A stretch of 64,000 nucleotides of DNA from Oikopleura dioica (Eukaryota; Chordata; Appendicularia; Copelata; Oikopleuridae): positions 997,001 to 1,061,000 of the forward strand of contig OU015567.1 in NCBI GenBank assembly GCA_907165135.1, written 5' to 3'. Shown piece by piece: positions 33,442 through 43,435 of this stretch. Below the pieces are notes generated by a model, which saw only the letters and a program-made list of their open reading frames with translations, ran no database searches and was not told the DNA's origin. Both the position numbers and the translations under genes were made by a program. Each line of letters starts with the position of its first letter. The first letter of the stretch is position 1.

Positions 33442-36143
33442 TTATTTTGCAAAAGAAACTTCAGGAAAGCGTCGAACATGTCGATCGAGCATGAAGTTAA
33501 GCCAGTTGTAAATTTGTCGAGCACCTTGAGAAACTAAACAAACTGTCAGAAATTTGCGAAAAGGGAGTCCTGCTGGTAATACAGGTATTTACCTTTGAGA
33601 ACTTCGTCAATTTTTATATGAGTTATTTTCAGTCGATTTAGTTGCCACAGTTTTCCGGCGCAGATAGGTCGTTTTCGATGATATCTAGAGGATTTTAAGA
33701 GAAACGATAAGATTACGTTTTATTAAAAAAATACGGAGTTTTATGTCTGATCAAATTTGAGCAATTTTTAAGTACAAGCGCAGCTAATGAAGCAACGATA
33801 ATACGTTGACAATAGGGTTTCTTTATACGGTATATGAGTTAAATTATAAAAAATAGTCTATTTAAACCTCTCAGCATGATCAAATTGCTCCGCCAAATCG
33901 GGAATATCCAGCATCTTGCGACAATGGGTCCACTCTGAGGGCAGGTCGATCATAACAGCAGCGGCACCTGAAACAATGCTCATTTTCAAGCCACTTTCGC
34001 AATGTTGAGAATTAAGAAAATAATACTAGCCATCACCCTTTGTTCTTTGAAGAGAAAAGCGGCCTTCTGAAAAACGCTTTCAGAAGTTACTTCCGTAATT
34101 TTTTATCGAAGTCGATAATGGAGCTTAAGGGACCTGGGCGAGCAGCGCTGAGCCAAACTTCACGCGCTCGCCGTTCTTCTTAGAAATAAGATTTTTTGAA
34201 ATTTTTTTTTGTAAATTATATCTTCTAATCTTAAGCTTTCTGTTCCCATTCTTAGTTTTTCTCTATCGTTCTTGGTTGATGAGCTAGCGAGAAAAAGAGA
34301 AGCCCAACTTCAAAAGGCATCAAGTCTTGCAAACTTTATTTTTTCTTCATGAAACTGGCACCATTGAAAAGCGCGTTAAATTCTGAACAGATCCCACTCC
34401 ATCAGCTAAACTAACTCTGTACTTGCTGGAGATAGAGGCCAGATAAACAAGATAACTTAGCGCCCGCCCAGCGGGAATCATGTCCAGGGAGCCCAAAATA
34501 GCTAAATCGGAGCGTCCAGCCGTGCCGCGACCAGCTGCGCGTGCTAAGTATCTTCGTTTATATGGCCTTACACGCCAACAAGTTCGAATTTAGCTCAGCT
34601 GATGGAGTAAGATTTGTTGAGAATTAAACGGGCTTTTCAATGGTTCTAATTTTATCAAGAAAAAATTAAGTGTGCAGGACTTGATGCCTTTTGAAGTTGC
34701 GCTTCTCTTTTTCTCCCTAGCTCAACAACCGTTAGTGATAGAGAAATTCTGAAAATCGGAAGAGAAAGCTGAAGATTCGCAAATTTGATTTGCAAAAAGA
34801 AATTCCAAAAAAATCATATTTCTAAGAGAAGCTATGCGCCCGTGAAGTTTGGCTCCGCGCTGCTCGCCCAGGTCCCTTAAGGGGGACAGGCCAGATAGAT
34901 GATAAAAAAAACGCTACTTTGGAACTTGTTGACAATTTGTCAGGTCAAGTCAAGGAGAAAAGATAGACAGATTTGTTGACCAAAATTTCGATTGGAAGGA
35001 TTAAGGGTATCCCTATCGTTTTATCATGATTTCGACCGATCTAATTCAACTAACCAGCAATTCTTTGGACTGTATCTGGAGGGCATTTGAAGCTCTTTAG
35101 CTCTAGAATAGCTGCTTTTGAAATTCTCGGGCGCGTGATTTTCTGCTTTTTCTGAACTCGAACTTTTGAGCGTCGTTTTTCTTCTTCGATTTCTTCTGGC
35201 TGGACGAGGGAGAAATCAACACAAGACCGCGACCTTCAAATTGACGAAATTGGGGCCGAAAATGGAGATTTTTTTATACCTTTCAAAGCTCTCAATCGGC
35301 GATTTCTGATAATTCTGCAAGTCCTTGACCCATTTCGCAACGGAACTCGCCGCTTTAGAAGCTTTGCAAACTTTGTCCGGATCTATGTCGACACCTTTCA
35401 ATTTTCTCGTCCGCCGGAGAACTGTTTCGAGATTGTACGTCGCCATTTTTGCTTGGAGATCATTGACATTCGAGAGCAAATGGGATCTGGAAAAGAAGAA
35501 TAAACAGGAAGGAGAGGAAAGAACTTACATGTTATCAGGAGTAGGCTTGAAGCCCAACAAGATCACGAGGGCCCTCAAGACCTCGTTGACGATTCCGGGT
35601 GGCTTGCAAAGAGATCTAAGAAAATGTTACTGATGAGTACAAACATCTATACCTTGGTCATATTTTGTTACTGTTGTCAACCAAGAATGTTTTTTTTTAA
35701 GTCCCCAACGAAAGTATTTACTAACATTTTATGATCCCTTGTTTTTAAATTTTTCTAGAAAAATTTCATTTTGAAATAAGCAACTTTGCCTACTGAGATT
35801 GAGGAAAAAGTGAGTAAGAAAAGTAAATTTTAAATTGATATCAATGCAGCTTATCACTTCCGTTACCAGGAAGCCGAGCTCAATCTTTTGATTATCTCAA
35901 ATCGTAAGCTACTCAATAAATTTCCCAAAAAGAATTTCGTAAATCAAGTTCTCGAAATAATGAGGAGAAACCATAATCAGACTATTTCAACCATCGGGCA
36001 TACAATTTCTTGATAAAATAACATTGAAAATTTATAAATACCAATTCGCGTAATTGTATAATCAACGCATCCCTCTATATTTACCTTAATTCAATCAAAT
36101 CCCCTCTTGATCCTTCAAAAATTGGTTTGTCCAGCATTCTCAT
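33442..36143 (-). CDS. stand-alone protein of two tandem dynein-stalk (microtubule-binding) modules
   Basis: Seven exons: 36143-36085, 35615-35529, 35486-35280, 35233-35055, 33967-33868, 33684-33593, 33533-33442; 271 aa, every phase closing, GT-AG introns. Module 1 (about 14-110): LIELRSLCKPPGIVNEVLR, ALVILLGFKP, then DPDKVCKASKAASSVAKWV. Module 2 (about 150-268): ILELKSFKCPPDTVQRIAG, EWTHCRKMLD, then VLKVSQGARQIYNWLNFML. Both follow the axonemal dynein heavy-chain stalk pattern (LxxLKSxxxPPxxV, VxxILL, then S+AA..L..WV). A charged linker (PEEIEEEKRRSKVRVQKK) joins them. There are no AAA ATPase motifs and no room for a 4,000-aa dynein, so this is not a motor fragment. The predicted activity is microtubule binding. 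Intron 4 carries a 748-bp transposon-like element. Confidence 0.8.
34129..34876. mobile_element. TTAA-flanked foldback element in an intron
   Basis: The terminal inverted repeats start GGGACCTGGGCGAGCAGCGC at both ends and continue through CCAAACTTCACG. Direct TTAA copies flank it at 34125-34128 and 34877-34880, the target duplication of piggyBac-type transposons. The interior is itself folded: GAAAAAGAGAAG and ACTTCAAAAGGCATCAAGTC have inverted partners near 34690-34720, so nearly the whole element is one imperfect hairpin. No transposase. It sits in intron 4 of the dynein-stalk gene. Confidence 0.8.
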
Positions 36144-36471
36144 TTAGGAAGAAAACGCTGACTTTCTTTATTGATTTCTTTCTGATTCTCTCTCTTGCTC
36201 TATCTGACACGAAAAAATCAAATGTTTCTTGAAAGTGAGAAAACTTGTGTTTGCGGTTGTGGCAATTGTGGCATAAGTACGGCAGCCAAGTGTTCTTTTT
36301 TGAATTTTCTTGTTTGCGCTTGTTGACAACGCGCCAGGCTAGATTCTTTCTGACTCTGACCAAGATCGCCCTCACTTCCAAGCGCTCCAGAACGCAGCTT
36401 TTTTTTGTAAAGAAGCTTGAAGTTAGACTCGTTCGGCTAGGGTAGGAACAACGAAGAATGCTACTAGGAAG

Positions 36472-36738
36472 TTATGACGCCCTAATTGGTTTCAGAAGAA
36501 AAGCCAAAAAGCCGGAATCCATGGAAACAAAACCACTTTTGGCTAATTTTCGCATTTGATCTTCGCCATTCTTTTCTACTGAATTAAATTGAAAGAAAAG
36601 GAAATAAAAATACTGACAATAATATTTCGCCTTCAAAATTATTTGAATAATACACATACCATTTGCTGGTGATGAAATGAACCGAAACAAAGGAGCTCTT
36701 CCGCGAAGTTTTACGAGCTGATCTGGCTCATCTCTCAT
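36472..36738 (-). CDS. possible small two-exon gene (61 aa)
   Basis: Exons 36738-36660 and 36578-36472 join in phase through a canonical gtatgt...ttcag intron and encode MRDEPDQLVKLRGRAPLFRF to a C-terminus SGFLAFLLKPIRAS. The start lies 62 bp from the divergent PDZ gene start, so the two would share a promoter region. No family recognised, and the ORF is short enough that chance is possible. Confidence 0.3.
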   Translation of the reverse strand: MRDEPDQLVKLRGRAPLFRFISSPANGMCIIQIILKAKYYCQYFYFLFFQFNSVEKNGEDQMRKLAKSGFVSMDSGFLAFLLKPIRAS

Positions 36739-36800
36739 AATTCTCGACAAAAGCGTCGAAATCACGCGTCTCTTCTTCAGAGCAGAGAAGCCCGATAATT

Positions 36801-37859
36801 ATGCTCGACGAAGAGCTTTTCAGAATAAGGGTTCAAATCATTCTTCTTTCCGAAATGATATCGAGCCTTTTTGAGCCCTAAAAAGACGAATAAATGACTT
36901 CATTTTCGAGGAAAAACAGCGACAGAAAAAGCTCGAAGATCCGAGTGTCAGAGTTCTAGAGCCAGAAATCACAAGTTTGAAGATCTCGAGAAATGTAGGA
37001 GAACCTTTCGGAATGAATTTAGCGAGCGTTTTGTGCGTAAGAGATACCCTACCAAACGGACTCGCGGCGCAAAACTATGTCAAGGTGAGTAAACAAATGA
37101 GTTAAAAGAATCATAATTTTTAAATCAAATTGAGCCTGCCCCATTTTTATTTGTCTTTGGCCTTTTGAGCAGAATTTTAAATAAAATTTGAGATTAATCT
37201 TGTTTTCTCCGGGAAAATTTAAAAAAAAATCGATCAAATAATAACTTAAATTTTTCTTCAGAATGACGACATAATCGTTCAACTAAACGGCCACTCAACA
37301 GTCAACATGTCCGAACGATGGGCAGTCAATGAAATTTCCAAGGTCCTGGTTCCTCGGAAACCTATAAAAACCAATGTTTCGTTTCCCTAACCATAAAAAA
37401 GTCCTCGCGCTTGGTCCTAACAATCGATCGACAAAACGAATTAGCGCCGGTTAACCTGGAATTGACGAGAAATCCGGGGCAAGGATTTGGCTTCAGTCTT
37501 GGCAATCGTATTTTTATCGATGCTATCAAGGTTTGTTTCTTCCTTTTTGGGAAAGATAATTTTTGAAATCAAGGAAGACTCAATTGCTGGCAGATATTTG
37601 GAAGTTTACGACATTATTTTGCAAGTGGACGAATTGGACTGCACTAACAAGCCGCTCAACCAAGTCAAGCAGGTTTGAATCTATAATTATGCCCTTCCCA
37701 AGCGGGTAAAAATTCTAGCGCGTCGCGAATGATCAGAACAGAACTCTTATCCTCACAGTCGAAAAGGGCTTCCAGGGACCCCCAACAACAATCCGCTCTG
37801 GCAGCCCAGCAAACTACCTCATCCCGAACTCTTCCTTCAACACAACCACTCTTCGCTAA
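36801..37859 (+). CDS. tandem PDZ-domain protein (226 aa)
   Basis: Six exons: 36801-36822, 36876-37084, 37262-37342, 37402-37530, 37574-37672, 37719-37859. The first intron (36823-36875) keeps the frame as GA-AG; the rest are GT-AG. The protein starts MLDEELF and has a charged helix (FEEKQRQKKLEDP) before PDZ1 (about 43-120; carboxylate loop EPFGMNL, then NDDIIVQLNGHS). PDZ2 (about 120-200) has loop GQGFGFSL, then YLEVYDIILQVDELD. The short C-terminal tail is Ser/Thr/Asn-rich. Two PDZ domains with little else resemble the syntenin layout, but the sequence is too diverged to assign. Likely a cytosolic scaffold binding C-terminal peptides of membrane proteins. AATAAA follows at about 37874. Confidence 0.8.
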
Positions 37860-37910
37860 CAACCTCTCAATCAACAATAAAAGTTCAAAAACTCAAAATC
37901 AATTCCAATT

Positions 37911-38739
37911 TTATTCGATTTTTTTGATGAAGGACATGAAGAAACGGAGCGCTTTCATGTAGGGCATTTTCGCGAAGGGGTCTTTATAGCGCTGGTAATA
38001 TTCGTCCGTTGTTTTTGGGTAGACAAGGAGTACTTTGGAGATTTTCGTCTCAAGAACGATCGTGCCGTTGAACCCCGTGATCCAGATCTTTTTCACTCGT
38101 CGGAGGCTCTTATCCAAAACTAGGAATTCATGAAAAAGGGAAGGAAAAGGTTCTATTTACCGATTTCATAAGGCTCTCCTTCTTTCGCTTCGAACTTGAT
38201 CTTTTCTGCCTTAAGATAAACTCCTTCCATCGCAAACTCGACAGCGAAGGGTTGTTTATTCTTGAATATTTTGATCAATCGATCAAAAATGGTCATCTTC
38301 TCGACTTTTGGGAAGAACTTGATTATGTAGACGGTATGGTAGGGCTTGATATTCGGAGCGGTTTTGTGGCGAATGATGTAGTACCGACCCCGAATTGTGA
38401 GAAAAAGAGTGATGATGAAGGTAACCAGGAGAATCGTTGGTGTTGTCCAGTCGAGTAAGAATTCTAGCTAGAAAATCTCAAGGGAATACACAAAAAATGA
38501 TCTTGTCCTTTTATCTTTTAATCCGATCGGAAGATGAACAGAAAAATCCAATTGAACAATTTCATTTCTCATTTATGGTTATTTCTCCACAAAGCTATTT
38601 TTACCTTTGATGAATCAATCTCTTCTTTATCAGCAGGAATAACAGTAATCGTCCCGTTAACAAACTCTGACAGCCGCCCATGAGCTCTCAAAAGCTCTTC
38701 CTGACTTGGCTTTTTGTAAATTCTTCCATTTTCAAACAT
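37911..38739 (-). CDS. one-pass membrane protein of unknown family (216 aa)
   Basis: Exons 38739-38605, 38467-38161 and 38119-37911 join in phase (GT-AG) from ATG of MFENGRIYKK. A polar N-terminal segment of about 50 aa with one NGT glycosylation site precedes a membrane helix, PTILLVTFIITLFLTI (about 53-70), and a basic boundary RGRYYIIRHK. The rest (about 140 aa) is lysine-rich, with a beta-like region ending LETKISKVLLVYPK and FAKMPYMKALRFF. No signal peptide before the helix, so type II or signal-anchor topology is possible. It converges with the PDZ gene, stop to stop, 51 bp apart. Confidence 0.72.
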
Positions 38740-39003
38740 TTTTGACTTTCAAAATAACAAAAACTCCTGTCTTTGAAAAAAGTCTAGAGAAGTAAAAGAT
38801 AAATAAAGATTTATTTACAGTGGAAAGATTCAAACGAGATTTTCATTTTTTCTTCTGTTAGTCGTTGTTATTTTCGAGCCAGGTTTAATTCTTCATTATA
38901 CAGTTGTATTCGCTTCTTTCTTTTACAAGTAAAAATACTTACGAAAGAGTCCTTGGTGAAAAAAATGTTTTAAAAAATGATCTAAGTCTCTTGTTGTCGT
39001 TTT

Positions 39004-42000
39004 TTACATTTGAGAGATTTTGAGCTGAGAAAGAGAGCTCAGCATTGGCTTAAATTCGTCGAGCTTTTTTGCTGGGGAGGCCGAGGCGGCTCGCTCGAAT
39101 CCTGAGTCTTCAGACAGCTCTGAAGGTCCAGGGCTGGTCTTTTTAGAGGATCAATATTTTAACGGTAAGTTTCGGTTATAGAAATATCTACAGAGGGCAT
39201 TCTGGACAACAAAAGTTTTCATCATGATTTCAGCCCTCTGATTGGTCGAAATTTTGGGCCAATGTCAAACTGCGATTCTTCGTTCGCGACAAACTTTCAT
39301 GGAAAATCCATGAGAAAAATAAGCCAATCAGAGGCCTGTTTTCGGCCTACCGGCCAATCAGTGGCCAGTATCGTTTACGGGAAAAATTTGTCGCGAACAA
39401 AGAATCGCAGTTTGACACTTTCCCGAATTTTTTTTCCTTAAAATTTGAGAAATCTGTGGAAAAATAATCGAGATCCCCTCCTGACACGAAAGATCTGGCG
39501 TTTCTAGCCCCGATTCCGCAGATGGCGAGGAGCTTTCCTCAAAATACCCATCCGAGGAATCAGAAACTATTTCGGCGCTCCTGCTTGCTTTCGGAGCCAC
39601 TTTTTCGAAGGCCGAAGAATTCGACTTTCGCTGCTTTAGTGCGGACTTTTTTGGCTTCATCTGAAAAATATGAGTATTTTTCTTAATTGTCTAGTTTTAC
39701 CTGATGATTGATGAAGGGTTTTTCGGGCTCGAAAACAGTCATAGGCTGCTGCTGCGGAACTGGAGTAGTTGACCTCTCGACCAACCCTGAAATCGAGTCC
39801 AACATGTCGAGACAAGTTTGCATAATCTTCATTGTCGTGTCCAGCTCTGGTGTGTTTTGAGGGCCGTTCTAAAGAGTGATCTGTTTATTTCTGGCGATGG
39901 TCGAATGGCGCGCACCTGACGTAAGATGTCTTCTTGGGCACGAAGTGCTTGCTGGAGATTGGCCTGAGAGCTTCGCAGCTGAGACAAAGTGAACACTTGT
40001 TGTTCAAATTGGGCGGGAGCATCTTTAAGGATATGGTTATCTTTGACTATAGCTGAAAAATTAAGGACCCCCCCCCCCGTCAGCTTTTCGAAAAATCAAA
40101 TTTCGGAATTTTAAAATTTTGACCCCGGAAATGGATTTTACGGGTCAAAAAACTATTCTCAGACTTCATTTTGGGATGGTGTCTGGAACCGACAAAAAAA
40201 TTCGACAAATTTTGCGTGGGCGGCTATTCGGCTGCTGATTGGCTGGTTTGCCAAATCCAGACTTCTGATTGGTTGAAAATTTCCACGCAAAATTTGTCGA
40301 AATTTTTTGTCGGTTCCAGACACCTCCCCTTCATTTTTGGGGGTTTATCTCGACTCCTTCACCCCAAAAATCCCATTTGAAAATTGAATTTTTCCCCAAA
40401 AATTGACGAATTTGCCCTTATTTTGGCAATAATATTGATTTTTCTTCGTCAAAAATTCCTCTCATCAAGTTTTTGAAGAAATTTTAACCTGAGGACGCGT
40501 TCAGAACCAAAAATTTGGTGTTTTTTGAAAATTTCCATTTTTCGAATGAAAAAGCTAGCGGGGGGGTCTTTAAAGTAAAAAGACATTACCTCCAGCATTG
40601 CTCATCGTCGCAACTGATCCAACAGGGCTCATAACCCTGTTATTTATAAAACTAGAAGACCTCGTTGAGGGATAATTGGAGGAGACTGGTGACATCACGG
40701 GCGGAGCTAAATATGGAACGTATATAAATATTTTCATTCATCAATGCATCCAGGAAAATGGCGACACTCGCGCATTTTAACCGGAACAAGTTCATTTCAA
40801 CCATGTTTTTTTACCTGATTCGAAACTATGCACGGACATGTCATAGTTTGAATAGAATCCTTGGGCCGAGCTTGGCCGCTGCGGACGAGCAACATTCATT
40901 TGGTCTGAAAAAACACCGCACATTTAACATTTAACATTGAGGAGCATTTTTTTCATTTTAACCCGTTCACGCATTTTTGCCAAAAAGTTGGTTTGACGGA
41001 AATTTCTGAATATGATATTTTCATTAGAAAAAAGCACCGATTGGAAATCAAAAATGACCAAAAAATTGGTCAAAAATGCGAAAACGGGTTAAAAAAGCGA
41101 GCAAAATAAGATTCAATAGACATTGATTTTGTTTGAAAACTTACCATAATTACTATGTTGTTGAGCGATTGGTTGTTGTTGAGAGAATTGCCCTCCAATA
41201 ACGCTGGAGGGGCGATGTTGATTTTGCTTTTGGAATTGATTGAAAGGATTGGAGGTAAAGGTTGGAATTGAGCTTTTTAATGGTTAATTTTATTTTTCCC
41301 AAAATTCGTCTCTTTGAAGTGACGTATATTTTCCTTTGTCAAAAGAAAGGATGGAATTAACTCGTGGCGGACTAACATCCGCCCTCGGTTCAATAATTTT
41401 CTCAAATACTGTGGTTTCCAAGATAAAAAGAAAATTTAACCATTCCTGAGCGATCCTTGTCGTTGAATCGTGGCGCCGCGAGTGGCTTGGTTCTGCTGCT
41501 GACTTTGGAATGCCGCAACTTCGTAATTCGACAGCGTTGAATTGCTACGTACTGGGCGCCTAAAGTTCGGCACCGCCGGGGTAGAAGACAAGTTCATCTA
41601 AAAAGGAAAAATTAATTTTTGAATTTGAAACATGATTTTTACCTGAGAGCCGCCAAATTGGCCGTGAACCGATCTGGGCTGGAACATTTGATAATTGGCT
41701 GGCGCTTGATTTTGATGATTTTGAGAGTGTTGATTTTGGAAGTGGCAGAGTGAGGCGTTGCTGCCTGATCTCGTGAGATTCGGCACGCGGTGCTCTGAGT
41801 AGTTCGCGGAAGGGGTGAAATCCCCGTTTTGGTTGTAGGTTCCATCGGCAGTCACGAGTTTTGGGCCGTATTGGCCATTTTGCTGGTTTTGGGTTAGAGA
41901 ATTTTTTGTTCCAAAAAAGATAAGCTGCCCAAAAAAGCGCTCAATTAATAGCGTCATATTTTGACGGGAAAAATAATCCTCTCTAATCCCTTTCCTTTTG

Positions 42001-42288
42001 ATTTGGTTGCGCGGGCTCGTAGGGCTGTATACTATCATACTGCGACGATTTCACCGGAAAGTGTTGCCTGTATGGCTCGTAAATTCCCCGTCTTACACTC
42101 TTCCCTCGCTCAAATCCGGCATTTTCTCCGAAACCATTTTGGCCAAAGGACCAAATTTGGTCAAAACCGCCATTTTGCGAGGCTGGAAATCTTCCCCCTT
42201 GATTGGTTTGGTACGCGTCGTCTTGAGATTCGAGGTCTTTTTTCTTCTTGGATCGGAAAACTTTGCGCAGCGCTTTTGAAAATCCCAT
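39004..42288 (-). CDS. Gln/Asn/Ser-rich disordered protein (548 aa)
   Basis: Ten exons: 42288-41989, 41882-41643, 41597-41446, 41272-41145, 40904-40815, 40706-40590, 40052-39916, 39868-39701, 39660-39481, 39138-39004. Phases close only if introns at 41988-41883, 41445-41273 and 39480-39139 are GA-AG; the others are GT-AG. The N-terminus is basic (MGFSKALRKVFRSKKKK), followed by 300 residues of low-complexity Q/N/S/P sequence (QFSQQQPIAQQHSNYG; QNQHSQNHQNQ). A helical stretch (FEQQVFTLSQLRSSQANLQQ) could be a coiled coil. Acidic Ser-rich motifs near the end (SDSSDGYFEESSSPSAESG; SELSEDSGFE) look like phosphorylation or degron sites. No catalytic domain. Introns hold MITEs. Likely a scaffold or condensate-forming protein; function unknown. 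Confidence 0.7.
39261..39420. repeat. inverted-repeat element (family B) in an intron
   Basis: Arms AATGTCAAACTGCGATTCTT at 39261 and its near-complement ending 39420 enclose two GGCCAATCAG motifs. It resembles family A in its interior CCAAT boxes but has different ends (TTCGCGACAAA). It lies in the last, GA-AG, intron of the Gln-rich gene. Confidence 0.6.
40071..40567 (-). repeat. repeat family C copy, interrupted by a MITE
   Basis: Reverse-complement copy of the repeat at 7024 and 48595: starts CCCCCCGTCAGCTTTTCGAA, includes GACCCCGGAAATGGATTTTA, and ends AAAGCTAGCGGGGGGGTC. The MITE 40173-40329 splits it with an 8-bp duplication. It occupies the 537-nt intron of the Gln-rich gene. Confidence 0.65.
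40173..40329. mobile_element. hAT-like MITE family A copy with 8-bp TSD
   Basis: A 157-bp palindrome beginning GGGATGGTGTCTGGAACC and ending GGTTCCAGACACCTCCCC, flanked by TTCATTTT at 40165-40172 and 40330-40337. Inserted into a copy of repeat family C, giving relative ages (C older, A younger). Confidence 0.87.
40962..41088. mobile_element. short TTAA-flanked MITE (CCCGTT ends)
   Basis: Inverted ends CCCGTTCACGCATTTTTG and CAAAAATGCGAAAACGGG are flanked by TTAA at 40958-40961 and 41089-41092. 127 bp, no coding capacity. The terminal CCCGTT matches the element at 42960-43431. It lies in an intron of the Gln-rich gene. Confidence 0.7.
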
Positions 42289-42955
42289 TTTTAGATGATT
42301 TCTTTTTAGTCGACCATTTTCAGCATTTTTGGCTTCCTGAAAGAATTTTTTTTATCAAAAAAAATTTCAACCAATCAAATTCGCACAATTTTTTTAAATG
42401 ATAAAACATTGTTTAACACGATAATTGTTAAATAATCAAATGAAAATTGTTACTAAAATTGAGTTGTTAAAATTGTTAAAACTGTAGACCTCCAATTAGT
42501 ATTACTAGGCGAGAATACTGTTTTGATAACACGCGGCGAAATCATTCGTGCTCTTGTATTTTCGACAACTTTTCGGCAAAAACCCCGTTCAAAAACGTGT
42601 TCATTCTGTTTTTACTCAAATGCAGCTTCCAAGAGCCGTCCAAGAAAAGATCAATCATTCTTCCTTTCTTGCGTCAGCTCCTTTGAAACTCCTCGCGTTG
42701 CAATTAGAAAAGCGGCCCCGGGTCCGTTCCGGTTGCGACCGCGGTGTTTAGTCCCAGAGTCGCCCTAAAAGCCCCAAGTTGAACCATGAGCCGGAGCAAA
42801 AGCTAAACAAGTTTTTCAATCGCTCCTCACTACTTGGTCCAGGAATCTCCTCGATCTTACCCTCAATCTATTAATAAATAGAATGACCGCAAAGTGTGCA
42901 CTTTTTGACAGAGTTCACGGCACAGAGTGGTGGCTTTTTCAACGACTTGACACCC
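42289..42955. other. intergenic, nothing recognised
   Basis: Two overlapping plus-strand ORFs (42523-42768) have no splice partners or domain signal. Confidence 0.45.
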
Positions 42956-42959
42956 TTAA

Positions 42960-43431
42960 CCCGTTAACAGGCGCGAGGCCCTCTGAGGGCCTTTTGGCCT
43001 TTGGAGCGCGATAAAATGGTCTAGGCTCTTTTTTTTACGAAAAAAATTTTTATTTCTGAGATATTCAATCGATTCTCTATCCATGTATTTGATTCGGGAA
43101 AGAATTGGCCTGAAATTAAAAAAATGAGAGGCGAAAGAAAAATTTCGATCGGCGGGAAAAAGGGAAAGCGTAATACAATGCGCTCGCGCTTTCCCTTTCT
43201 TTGAATCTCAGCGCCGAAAATGACGTAACTTTGACCTCAATTTTAACCCACTAAACGAGCGTGAAAATGACTAAAACAACATCTAGAGGAAAGATTAGAC
43301 CCTTGTGAATCATCTGGTCCTCTTAGAAATGAATTTCTTAAACCAATTTACTCAGAAAAAGCCAAAATGTGCGAGGCCTTCTCACGGCCTCGCGCCCGTT
43401 AACCCCTAATATTCAGTGCCTAGTTAACGGG
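42960..43431. mobile_element. TTAA-flanked MITE (CCCGTTAAC ends)
   Basis: Ends CCCGTTAAC and GTTAACGGG with flanking TTAA at 42956-42959 and 43432-43435, as for piggyBac-type insertions. Subterminal inverted sequence GGCGCGAGGCC has a partner GGCCTCGCGCC near 43390. 472 bp, no transposase ORF. Confidence 0.75.
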
Positions 43432-43435
43432 TTAA

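Noticed and set aside
33862-33868. A TAG stop apparently ending the dynein-stalk protein after the AER segment
   Set aside because: The bases just before it form a GT donor (AG|gtttaa), and the next exon at 33684 continues the stalk module in phase.
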